A stretch of 53,309 nt of DNA from Promineifilum sp. (GTDB lineage: Bacteria > Chloroflexota > Anaerolineae > Promineifilales > Promineifilaceae): contig JAGOZU010000011.1 of NCBI GenBank assembly GCA_018058545.1, positions 1 to 53,309 on the forward strand. Reading direction: 5' to 3'. The notes beneath the pieces are model-generated. The model was not told the DNA's origin, ran no database searches, and saw only the letters and a program-made list of their open reading frames with translations. The translations under genes and the position numbers were made by a program. Below are positions 15,361-22,040 of the stretch, one piece after another (position 1 is the first letter of the stretch; each line of letters begins with the position of its first letter).

Positions 15361-16203
15361 TCATTGCGTGTCTTCAGGGGAGGAGCCGACGGCCGAGATG
15401 TGGACGACGAACTCCGCTTGGCCCATCTGGAGACGAAAGCCGTTTTTGAGCATATGAACGGCCGCGACTTGCGCATCGTTGACCCACGTCCGGCGACTGC
15501 CGAGATCATAGACCAGATAGCGATCGCTTTCGCGCCGGATTTCGGCGTGGTAGGGGGCCAGTCCCGGCAAAACGATATCGTTGTCGGAGGAGCTTCCGAT
15601 GCGGGTGGCGTCATCGCGCAAGGCCCAGCGTTCGTGGTTGTTGCCGGCTGAGGCCAGCCAGGCGACCGAAGGCGGGCGGGCTGGTCGCGGTCGGGCGGCC
15701 GCGACCGGGGCGGCGGCCGGTGCGGAGTTGACGGCAGGACGAGGAGATTTCGTCGCCGGAGCGCGCGATGCTTCCTGAGGGATCGCCTGCCGGTTGGGGC
15801 TATCCAGCGCGTCCAGCGATACCTCGACGCCGCCGAACAACCCGGCAAACAGATTGTAAAACAGCGCTCCCAGGAAGGCGGACAGACCCGTCAGGAGCAT
15901 GCCGGCCGCGGCCGCGCCCAGAGCGACAGCCAGGAAGAGGGCCACGTCCTGCCCCGCCAGCGCCGTCAGACGCTCCTGCGTGTTCGCCAACTGCAGAGCA
16001 GATGTCAGATCGATGTTGATGCCCTCGCCGATGGGTAACGGGATGGTCAGGCTCAGGCCGGAGAGCCAATCGCGCAGACCGAGGACGAGGGATCGGGCGA
16101 GCCAGCCCAGGAATAGGCCGGGCAGAAGCCAGACGGCCATCCCCAGAACAAGACCGTAGAACAGAGCGCCCAGTGGGCTTACGCGGCGGATTGCGTAACG
16201 CAT
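15361..16203 (-). CDS. FHA domain protein with N-terminal membrane helices
   Basis: A 280-aa protein. The N-terminal half has three or four hydrophobic segments (SPLGALFYGLVLGMAVWLLP, the LARSLVLGL region, and DVALFLAVALGAAAAGMLLT through FYNLFAGLFGG). A Pro/Ala-rich linker follows, then a C-terminal FHA domain (about 190-275) with RIGSSSDNDIVL and the conserved His in PYHAEIRR. FHA domains bind phosphothreonine. The ATG at 16203 is chosen with AGG 10 nt upstream; upstream in-frame codons begin only with TTG. It is the last gene of a four-gene minus-strand run with zinc-ribbon and PP2C genes, and probably recruits phosphorylated partners to the membrane. Confidence 0.85.
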   Translation of the reverse strand: MRYAIRRVSPLGALFYGLVLGMAVWLLPGLFLGWLARSLVLGLRDWLSGLSLTIPLPIGEGINIDLTSALQLANTQERLTALAGQDVALFLAVALGAAAAGMLLTGLSAFLGALFYNLFAGLFGGVEVSLDALDSPNRQAIPQEASRAPATKSPRPAVNSAPAAAPVAAARPRPARPPSVAWLASAGNNHERWALRDDATRIGSSSDNDIVLPGLAPYHAEIRRESDRYLVYDLGSRRTWVNDAQVAAVHMLKNGFRLQMGQAEFVVHISAVGSSPEDTQ

Positions 16204-16281
16204 TTCAATAGCACCTGATGAGATGTTTTGGGCAGGCCACAAACCTGTTTCCTGCCCGATAGATTCTATGGAATGATGATC

Positions 16282-17385
16282 CTAAGGTTTTCTCGGAATC
16301 AGCGACAGGTCGGCGGCGTCGAGAGTGGCCGCGCAAGCTCCGGATTTGCAGTTGTCGGAATTGACGACGGCCAGGATGACGGTCAGTTGGGCTACGTCGA
16401 TTGGACTTAGCCCGGTCAGTTCCTCGGCAAACTCCTGGCCGAGGTCGATAGTCAGGTCCTGCCAGCCTTCATCAAGAATGCGCCCGGCGACCGGGATGCC
16501 GGACGGGAGCGATAACAGAGCCTCCAACAGTTCAGTGGATCCGGCCTTGCTGTCCAGCCAGATCGATGCGCCGATCGGCTTGCCGTTGAAATCCTCGTAA
16601 AGCAGGATAAGCGCGCCGCGACCATCGGCGGCAGTTCCGGCGGCACGGACGCGCGCCTGGAACTCAAGCAATTCGACGGGATAGGTCAGCACGACACGTT
16701 GAGCGATCTGCAGGTGGCCCGACCCGGTTTGTTCCATATGCAGCTCGTTCGTTCCAGGTTCGTCCTCCATGGCTCGGAGTTCAATCAGGTTTGCCTCTCC
16801 GCTTGCTTCGCTTGCCCAGCCGTTGGCCCAATTGTCGGCAAAATCACCGTTCTGCAGCATGTTTGAATCGGGGCTGAAGGGGAAGGTGGGCGTGATGACG
16901 ACGCCAACGACGGTGCCTATCGGCGTGATGGTGGACACGGCCGTTGGCGACGGCTCGGCGACACTTCCGGTTGGCGTAGGCAGAGTCGCCAATGTTGGGG
17001 TTGGCAGCGGCGGGTCGGTGGGATTGATCGCAACGGCGGCCGCGGTTGATCGGGTCACCGGGGTCGGTTGTTGAACCTGGGTTCGGTTTGGGAGATAGAA
17101 GGACGCCAGGACGGCCAGCGCCAGTAAACCCAGCAAGCCCAGCAGGAGGAGCAGCCATACCCAGGCGCGACTTTTCTTTTTGATGGGGGAGGTATCAACG
17201 GGCGCTGCTTCCTGGGAGGGCGCAGTCTCCGGTTTTCCTGTGGGTGGTAGCGGGGCGGAGTGCCTGCGCGATGTTGGGACGGCGGCCGATTGGGGAGCGC
17301 GTTGCTCGACCAGCGCCCGGCAAACGGCGCAGATTCGTGTTCCGGGCCTGTTCGCGTGTCCATTTGGACAATAGACGAAATCCAT
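16282..17385 (-). CDS. Zinc-ribbon membrane protein with extracytoplasmic domain
   Basis: A 367-aa protein. An N-terminal zinc ribbon (CPNGHANRPGTRICAVC, residues 6-22) uses a His in place of the second Cys. A Pro-rich linker leads to one membrane helix (WVWLLLLLGLLGLLALAVLASFYL, about 74-97), then a Thr/Pro-rich stalk. A C-terminal domain of about 190 aa begins NMLQNGDFADNWANGW, which looks like a carbohydrate-binding-module-type beta sandwich. The topology is ribbon inside and sandwich outside. The ATG at 17385 has AAGGAG at 6 nt. The function is unknown. Its ribbon resembles those of the two upstream genes, which suggests a shared complex (inference). Confidence 0.75.
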   Translation of the reverse strand: MDFVYCPNGHANRPGTRICAVCRALVEQRAPQSAAVPTSRRHSAPLPPTGKPETAPSQEAAPVDTSPIKKKSRAWVWLLLLLGLLGLLALAVLASFYLPNRTQVQQPTPVTRSTAAAVAINPTDPPLPTPTLATLPTPTGSVAEPSPTAVSTITPIGTVVGVVITPTFPFSPDSNMLQNGDFADNWANGWASEASGEANLIELRAMEDEPGTNELHMEQTGSGHLQIAQRVVLTYPVELLEFQARVRAAGTAADGRGALILLYEDFNGKPIGASIWLDSKAGSTELLEALLSLPSGIPVAGRILDEGWQDLTIDLGQEFAEELTGLSPIDVAQLTVILAVVNSDNCKSGACAATLDAADLSLIPRKP

Positions 17386-17426
17386 CAATAACTCCTTCCA
17401 GCGGTTCCCCGTGCCAAGATGACCGC

Positions 17427-18008
17427 TTACAGGTCAGTTTCGAAGCGCATCATGACCCGGCCGAGGCGTATCTCATCTCCATCTTGAAGGGGATGGCCGA
17501 CCCCTACGGCGATCTTCTTCTTGTTGACGAAAGTATAGTTGACCGAATTCAGGTCCTCAATGAAATAGGTCTCGTCGCGACGGGTGATTTTGGCATGGCG
17601 GCGAGACACGCCGCCTTCCTCGCCGCCGAAGGGGACGAGATCGACATCGGGGTAATTGCCGCTGCCGGGGTCTTCGCGGCCGATGATGTAAACGGCCTGG
17701 TTGGGCGCGAGTTCTACGACGATGCTGTCCGACTGGATGATGAGGCGCGGAGCAGGATCGTTGGCGGGCGTCTGCGGTTCGACCGGCGCGGATGTGGGGT
17801 TACCGGACTCGGGCTGCAAGAGATAACCGCAATTATCGCAGTAAACGTCTCCGGCCCGCGTCGCCGCGTGGCAGTTGGGACAGGCCAATATCTCAGGAAC
17901 GTCCATATCCGGATTCGATGTTGGTATCAAGGGATTGCCACATGTGTCGCAATAAACCGCGCCCGGCGGCACTGTCGCGCTGCATACGGGGCAAGCTATC
18001 GATTCCAT
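17427..18008 (-). CDS. FHA domain protein with two zinc ribbons
   Basis: A soluble 193-aa protein. Two CxxC...CxxC zinc ribbons occupy residues 6-24 (CPVCSATVPPGAVYCDTC) and 43-61 (CPNCHAATRAGDVYCDNC). A Pro-rich linker leads to a C-terminal FHA domain (about 88-190) with YIIGREDPGSGNYPDVDL, the signature SRRHAKI (about 135-141) and LEDLNS-type sequence (IEDLNSVNYTFVN). It should bind phosphothreonine peptides. AAGGAT precedes the ATG. It lies between the PP2C gene and the zinc-ribbon membrane protein in the same orientation, and is a likely substrate or adaptor in a Ser/Thr phosphorylation circuit. Confidence 0.9.
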   Translation of the reverse strand: MESIACPVCSATVPPGAVYCDTCGNPLIPTSNPDMDVPEILACPNCHAATRAGDVYCDNCGYLLQPESGNPTSAPVEPQTPANDPAPRLIIQSDSIVVELAPNQAVYIIGREDPGSGNYPDVDLVPFGGEEGGVSRRHAKITRRDETYFIEDLNSVNYTFVNKKKIAVGVGHPLQDGDEIRLGRVMMRFETDL

Positions 18009-18089
18009 AGTATCCTTCTTTTCTTCTCAGGCCCTGTATGACGAACGCGGCCGATTGTCGCCGCTGTGATTAAGTTCTCGCCTTCTCGC

Positions 18090-18095
18090 ATTATA
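18090..18095 (-). promoter_or_regulatory. -10 element upstream of the FHA/zinc-ribbon genes
   Basis: A perfect TATAAT on the minus strand (18095 to 18090) lies about 80 nt before the ATG at 18008, in the 161-bp gap after the PP2C gene. No good -35 is seen. If active, the FHA genes can be expressed apart from the PP2C gene. Confidence 0.4.
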
Positions 18096-18169
18096 CAGTA
18101 GCCTGAACACGGGCTGTGTATCATTGATTACAAATCCTGAATATTTTCGGTGAACATTATGTGAAAGTT

Positions 18170-19114
18170 TCAGGCCGACAGGACCGGCCGGATCATGATA
18201 GCGGTGCAATTGTCCTCACCTCCGGCCTGATTGGCAGCGTCCACCAGCATATCACAGGCTGTTTGGGGCCTGTCGGCGTCCATGACCAGACGATGAATGA
18301 CCTCGTCGGTCAACTTTCCGGTCAGGCCGTCGGAGCATAGCAGGAGCATATCGCCGGGCAGAAGGCGAATACTTTGCACGTCCACCGTTACCTCAGGCCG
18401 GTCGCCGACCGTGCGGTAAATGACGTTGCCCTGGGGATGGACACGAGCCTCCTCCGGGCTGATCTGTTTGGCCAGGATGAGGCTCTCGACGAGGGAATGG
18501 TCGACCGTCAATCGTTCGATGCCGCCGGCGTTGAGACGATAGGCGCGGCTGTCGCCGACATGAGCGATCCAGGCCAGATCGCCGGTGATGAGCGCGATGA
18601 CGGCCGTAGTGCCCATCTCGTAGCCTCCGTCGTGGGCCTCTTCGTAAATCTCGGTGTTGATGCTCTGCAGGATTTCGGTGAGCCACGCGGGCGCATCGAT
18701 CTGATCGCCGTCGGGGACGACGGCCGAAGCCAGCCATTTGGACGCGGCATGGCGAGCGAGCGACTGGACCAGCATACCACTGGCGATCTCGCCGCTTTCA
18801 TGGCCGCCCATGCCGTCGGCTACGGCAAACAAACCGGCCGGGCGACTGATCGACTTGTTGCTCCATACAAAGCTGAGAGCCAGAAGGCTGTCCTCGTTGA
18901 TATCCCGCAGCAGGCCAACATCGGTGCGATAGCCTACGTCAAGGTCGAGGCTCCTCCGTTGTGGGGCGATGGCTGTGCCGGCCTCATCGTCCTCGGCCGG
19001 CCATTCGCCGGACGGGGCTGTGGCAAGGTCGCCCAGCTTGCGGCCGCACATCGCGCAGAAGTTGGCTCCCGGGCGATTGAGCGACCGGCAATTGGGACAT
19101 ACGATCTCTTTCAT
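18170..19114 (-). CDS. PP2C-type protein phosphatase with N-terminal zinc ribbon
   Basis: A 314-aa protein. An N-terminal zinc ribbon (CPNCRSLNRPGANFCAMC, residues 6-23) is fused to a complete PPM/PP2C domain. Motifs: YRTDVGLLRDINEDSLL (about 62-78), VADGMGGHESGEIAS (about 97-111), AHVGDSRAYRLN (about 187-198), LLLCSDGLTGKL (about 255-266) and GGEDNCTAIMI (about 298-308). No membrane helix, so it is cytoplasmic. It heads a run of four minus-strand genes, three with the same kind of ribbon and two with FHA domains. No kinase is in the window. The promoter and ribosome site are not clear; no good Shine-Dalgarno precedes the ATG. Confidence 0.9.
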   Translation of the reverse strand: MKEIVCPNCRSLNRPGANFCAMCGRKLGDLATAPSGEWPAEDDEAGTAIAPQRRSLDLDVGYRTDVGLLRDINEDSLLALSFVWSNKSISRPAGLFAVADGMGGHESGEIASGMLVQSLARHAASKWLASAVVPDGDQIDAPAWLTEILQSINTEIYEEAHDGGYEMGTTAVIALITGDLAWIAHVGDSRAYRLNAGGIERLTVDHSLVESLILAKQISPEEARVHPQGNVIYRTVGDRPEVTVDVQSIRLLPGDMLLLCSDGLTGKLTDEVIHRLVMDADRPQTACDMLVDAANQAGGEDNCTAIMIRPVLSA

Positions 19115-19482
19115 GGCGTTATTGGCCTGTCCGGCCCGGTAATCCGGTAACGAATGAGAAAGAATTGATTATTCTTGCGACGAGCGAATGACGGACTCGC
19201 ATGAAATCATTTTAACTCTGTTGGGCGATGCTTGCCACAGTCGCAGCCAGGCGGATGGGGGCGGTCGGTTTGACAGGTTGAATGGAGTAACGACAAGTTG
19301 GCGGAACTGTTGAGCACTCGCTTTTCGATTTGCGAGCCGACCTGCCTGCTCATCATGCTCTATCGTGGGTGGCACGAACGTCCCCGGCGCTGACTGGAAG
19401 AGCCGTTGCGCAAAGGCGCTTTTGGAGCGACATGGTTAAGTGGGGACGGCCGGCGGTTGCGGGCGTCCCCACTCGGTTTGGG
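19115..19482. other. Intergenic region without a recognised gene
   Basis: A 368-bp stretch between the PP2C gene and the hypothetical gene ending at 19483. It holds a GC-rich hairpin near 19439-19473. The remainder shows no coding pattern with a ribosome site, and no tRNA or repeat was seen. Confidence 0.55.
19439..19473 (-). terminator. Hairpin downstream of the hypothetical gene
   Basis: AGTGGGGACG (19439-19448) pairs perfectly with CGTCCCCACT (19464-19473), about 10 bp past the stop of the minus-strand gene. No T tract follows, so termination is only likely. Confidence 0.45.
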
Positions 19483-20100
19483 CTAATCCACTTTGGGGCA
19501 CCCGTATAGCCACCAGTATGTTTCCCTCGGATAAGCGGGTATCCAGACCGGCGACCAGATAAACGCGCCGGACGTCCAGCGAAATCGCATGCGGTTGTCG
19601 AGAGCGGCGATGTCGGTGGGGATGTGACCGGAAAGCTGGAAGGGTGGATTGCTCAGCTTGGCGACCAATTCGCCCATCACGATTCGCGTGTCGGCCAGAT
19701 AGCTGTATCGTTCAGTGTCGGCCGCCAATCGTTTGGAGACGGCCAGGTCGCGCAGATAGACAGTCCACTCCCGAATCCGCGAACCGAGTTCGAACAAGGC
19801 CCGCTCCTCGAACCGGACGATCTGAGAATTGACGATCTCGTCATATGTTTTATTGGCCGCAGACAGAGCGGCGCGTTCGGTGTCCTGCAACAGATATTCG
19901 AGCGTGCCCAGGCGACGGCGGCGCATGAGATGACCACCTATGGTTAAGAGCGGCATTTCTGCCCGGCCCATGTCCCACCAGGTGATATCGCCGGCCAGAT
20001 AGTTGGACATGCCGTCGACCATAGCCTCCAGGACGGCCAGGTCGTTTTTCAATACGTCATATTCCGCTGCCTTGGTCTGTACTGTTTTCGATTTGGCCAT
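19483..20100 (-). CDS. Hypothetical protein
   Basis: A 205-aa protein that I do not recognise. It is charged and mainly helical, with no signal peptide or membrane segment. It starts MAKSKTVQTKAAEYDVLKNDLAVLEAMVDGM and has a coiled-coil-like middle. The C-terminus is rich in Trp, Tyr and Pro (WSPVWIPAYP, YWWLYGCPKVD). The ATG at 20100 is chosen because GGGAGG lies 6 nt upstream; an earlier Met at 20121 precedes this site. A TATAAT is at 20161-20166, with a 7-bp hairpin in the leader. It is divergent from the NYN-domain gene. Confidence 0.7.
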   Translation of the reverse strand: MAKSKTVQTKAAEYDVLKNDLAVLEAMVDGMSNYLAGDITWWDMGRAEMPLLTIGGHLMRRRRLGTLEYLLQDTERAALSAANKTYDEIVNSQIVRFEERALFELGSRIREWTVYLRDLAVSKRLAADTERYSYLADTRIVMGELVAKLSNPPFQLSGHIPTDIAALDNRMRFRWTSGAFIWSPVWIPAYPRETYWWLYGCPKVD

Positions 20101-20124
20101 TTGAACCTCCCAATGATTCACGAC

Positions 20125-20166
20125 GGCCTATGATAAATAGGCCCAACACCCCTTACCTGTATTATA
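20125..20166 (-). promoter_or_regulatory. Promoter -10 and leader hairpin of the hypothetical gene
   Basis: Minus-strand TATAAT (20161-20166; weak -35). It is followed in the leader by GGCCTAT-TTATC-ATAGGCC (20125-20143), a perfect 7-bp hairpin 18 bp before the GGGAGG ribosome site region. No T run, so not an obvious terminator. Confidence 0.4.
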
Positions 20167-20242
20167 CGCGATTTTGTGCGGATCGCTCACGTTTTGGAGC
20201 AGGGTGATCGTATACAGTCATAATAGGGCAAATCGAAGGTCG

Positions 20243-20267
20243 ACGACCGTTCGGTCGTGGGTATAAT
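20243..20267 (+). promoter_or_regulatory. Inverted repeat next to a TATAAT element, upstream of the NYN gene
   Basis: ACGACCG-TT-CGGTCGT (20243-20258, 7-bp arms) ends 3 bp before TATAAT (20262-20267). A repressor bound there would block a promoter reading towards the NYN-domain gene at 20359. The -35 is not convincing. Confidence 0.35.
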
Positions 20268-20358
20268 TGCCGCCGACTATCTGAACACGAAAACAGGCAC
20301 GGCGCGGGAGGGGCGCACCGGCCGCCAATCCATATTATATTGACAGTACGATCGATCT

Positions 20359-21210
20359 ATGTCCAATTCACAATCCAATTCACGAATCGGGGTCTATGTA
20401 GATACGGCCAATATGTATCGGAACGGCGGGTTTCGCATGCGCTATGATGTGCTGCGCGAATTCGCCTGCCGTGACGGGGCGGAGCCGATGCGGCTTAATG
20501 CCTACGTCAGTTTTGACGCGGACCGCGCCCGGACGGATCCGGTCTATGAGCGCAATACCCAGCGCTTCTATTCACTGCTGCGCGATTTTGGTTTCAAGGT
20601 GATGATCAAGGAAGTGCGCTGGTATGAAGATGAGAACGGCAAGCGCTATGGCAAGGCCAACGCCGATCTCGATCTGGCCGTCGATATGTTGCTGCAGACG
20701 CAGAACCTGGATCGGGTGATGCTGGTGACGGGCGACGGCGATTTTGCCCGGCTGGTGCGGGCCATTCAGGATCGGGGTTGCCGGGTGGAAGTGGTGTCGC
20801 TCGATAACGCTTCGGCCGATCTGCGGCGCGAGTCGGACCTGTTCATCTCCGGCTATCTGGTGCCCAATCTGGTGCCCGCGTTCACCAACGGTGGTCCGAC
20901 GGGGGATGAGTCGGTGTGGGGCGAACTTGGCTCCATCGTGCGCGGCACTTGCTACTTCCACAAGCAGAGCTATGGGTTCATGCGCTTTTTGCGCGCGGCC
21001 GGCCCCAAGCTATGGCTGACCGATACGCAGGATCCGGATTCGCCCTATGAGACAGCCTATTTTCACGACTCCAACCTGCCGGAAAATGTCGATCCGGCAT
21101 TACTGCCCAGCTATAACCATGTCTTTCAATTTGAGTTGGCCGAGTCACGCCATCCCTCGGGCAAGTTCGAGGCGCGAAACATCGAGTTTCTGAGCTGGAT
21201 GCCGACGTAA
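20359..21210 (+). CDS. NYN/LabA-like domain protein with C-terminal cold-shock-like domain
   Basis: A 283-aa protein. The N-terminal NYN (PIN-like, DUF88) domain has the acidic positions of this nuclease fold: GVYVDTANMY (about 11-20), KANADLDLAVDMLL (about 98-111) and VTGDGDFARLV (about 121-131). The C-terminal part (about 185-280) has a cold-shock-domain pattern. GTCYFHKQSYGFMRF resembles RNP1, TAYFHDSNLP resembles RNP2, and VFQFELAES and GKFEARNI are the last strands. This would make a single-strand RNA-binding nuclease; the fusion reading is inference. No Shine-Dalgarno precedes the ATG. The gene is convergent with plsC. Confidence 0.8.
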   Translation: MSNSQSNSRIGVYVDTANMYRNGGFRMRYDVLREFACRDGAEPMRLNAYVSFDADRARTDPVYERNTQRFYSLLRDFGFKVMIKEVRWYEDENGKRYGKANADLDLAVDMLLQTQNLDRVMLVTGDGDFARLVRAIQDRGCRVEVVSLDNASADLRRESDLFISGYLVPNLVPAFTNGGPTGDESVWGELGSIVRGTCYFHKQSYGFMRFLRAAGPKLWLTDTQDPDSPYETAYFHDSNLPENVDPALLPSYNHVFQFELAESRHPSGKFEARNIEFLSWMPT

Positions 21211-21244
21211 GCGGCCGAAAAACGAGCAGCGACACCCCAGCGAT

Positions 21245-21961
21245 TCAGCGATAAGGCCCGCGATTTTCCGGCGGCATCAGGGTGGCTATGTGGCGCATCA
21301 TCTCGTGGCCCATCTCATCCAGTTGGGCGCGACGCTCCGGCTTGGGCAGCGACGGGTCGATCGTTAGCGGCCCAAAGACGGGACCGACGATCAGCCGCAC
21401 CGGGGTTCGGCGCAGACGCTTCAGGTTAGGCAGGATTTTCTCCGTGCCCAAAAAGGCGGTCGGCAGGATGGGTGCCCCGCTGCGGGTGGCCAGATAAGCC
21501 GCGCCGGGTCGTGGCGTCATGAGTTGCGCGCTCTCCCGCGAGTTTGGCCCTTCTGACATCCCGGTCTGTACCCCGACCAGGGTTAGCTCCCGCAAAGTCT
21601 CATCCACGCTGCCTTCGGGCATGATGCCGATTACATTGCCCTGGGCCAGCCAATTCAGGGCGCGCTGAATGGCCGCCCGATCGGGTAGGCCGCGCCAGAC
21701 GGGGATGATGTTGTAGAGCTTGATGAGGTATCTCAGGACAGGTGACTCTTGCAGCTCGGTCGCCGCCATCCAGCTAAGGTGTTTGTGGTAGGGCAAAAAG
21801 GCCATCAGGATCGGCCCTTCGAACAGGCTGAAATGGTGGCTGATGACGATGAGCGGTCCACCCGGCGGCAGGTGTTCCCACCCTTCGATCTCCAACTTCA
21901 GAAAGATCCGGAACAGCAGACGGGCGAAGCCGCGAATAAGCGAGCGAAGTATGTCCTGCAT
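21245..21961 (-). CDS. Lysophospholipid acyltransferase family protein (PlsC-like)
   Basis: A 238-aa acyltransferase that would acylate a (lyso)phospholipid at the membrane. The block I motif, normally NHxxxxD, reads HHFSLFE at about residues 41-47, so the charge-relay Asp is replaced by Glu. Block III is present as MPEGSVDE, and a block II-like segment VWRGLPDRAAIQRAL carries the Arg/Gly region. The N-terminus is amphipathic (LIRGFARLLFRIFLKLEIEG). The residue change may mean altered activity. The start at 21961 lacks a strong ribosome site. It lies 79 bp after pheT on the same strand and may be read from it. Confidence 0.85.
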   Translation of the reverse strand: MQDILRSLIRGFARLLFRIFLKLEIEGWEHLPPGGPLIVISHHFSLFEGPILMAFLPYHKHLSWMAATELQESPVLRYLIKLYNIIPVWRGLPDRAAIQRALNWLAQGNVIGIMPEGSVDETLRELTLVGVQTGMSEGPNSRESAQLMTPRPGAAYLATRSGAPILPTAFLGTEKILPNLKRLRRTPVRLIVGPVFGPLTIDPSLPKPERRAQLDEMGHEMMRHIATLMPPENRGPYR

Positions 21962-22040
21962 GGATGATAGCCCTACAGATCAGATGGATTTTGCGGATTG
22001 TGCCCGATTTTGCGAAATCGGCGAACTTCGCGAGAAAAGC

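Noticed and set aside
22002-22019. CCGATTT-TGCG-AAATCGG hairpin after pheT as a terminator
   Set aside because: The 7-bp stem is AT-containing and no T tract follows on the minus strand, so transcription may continue into plsC.
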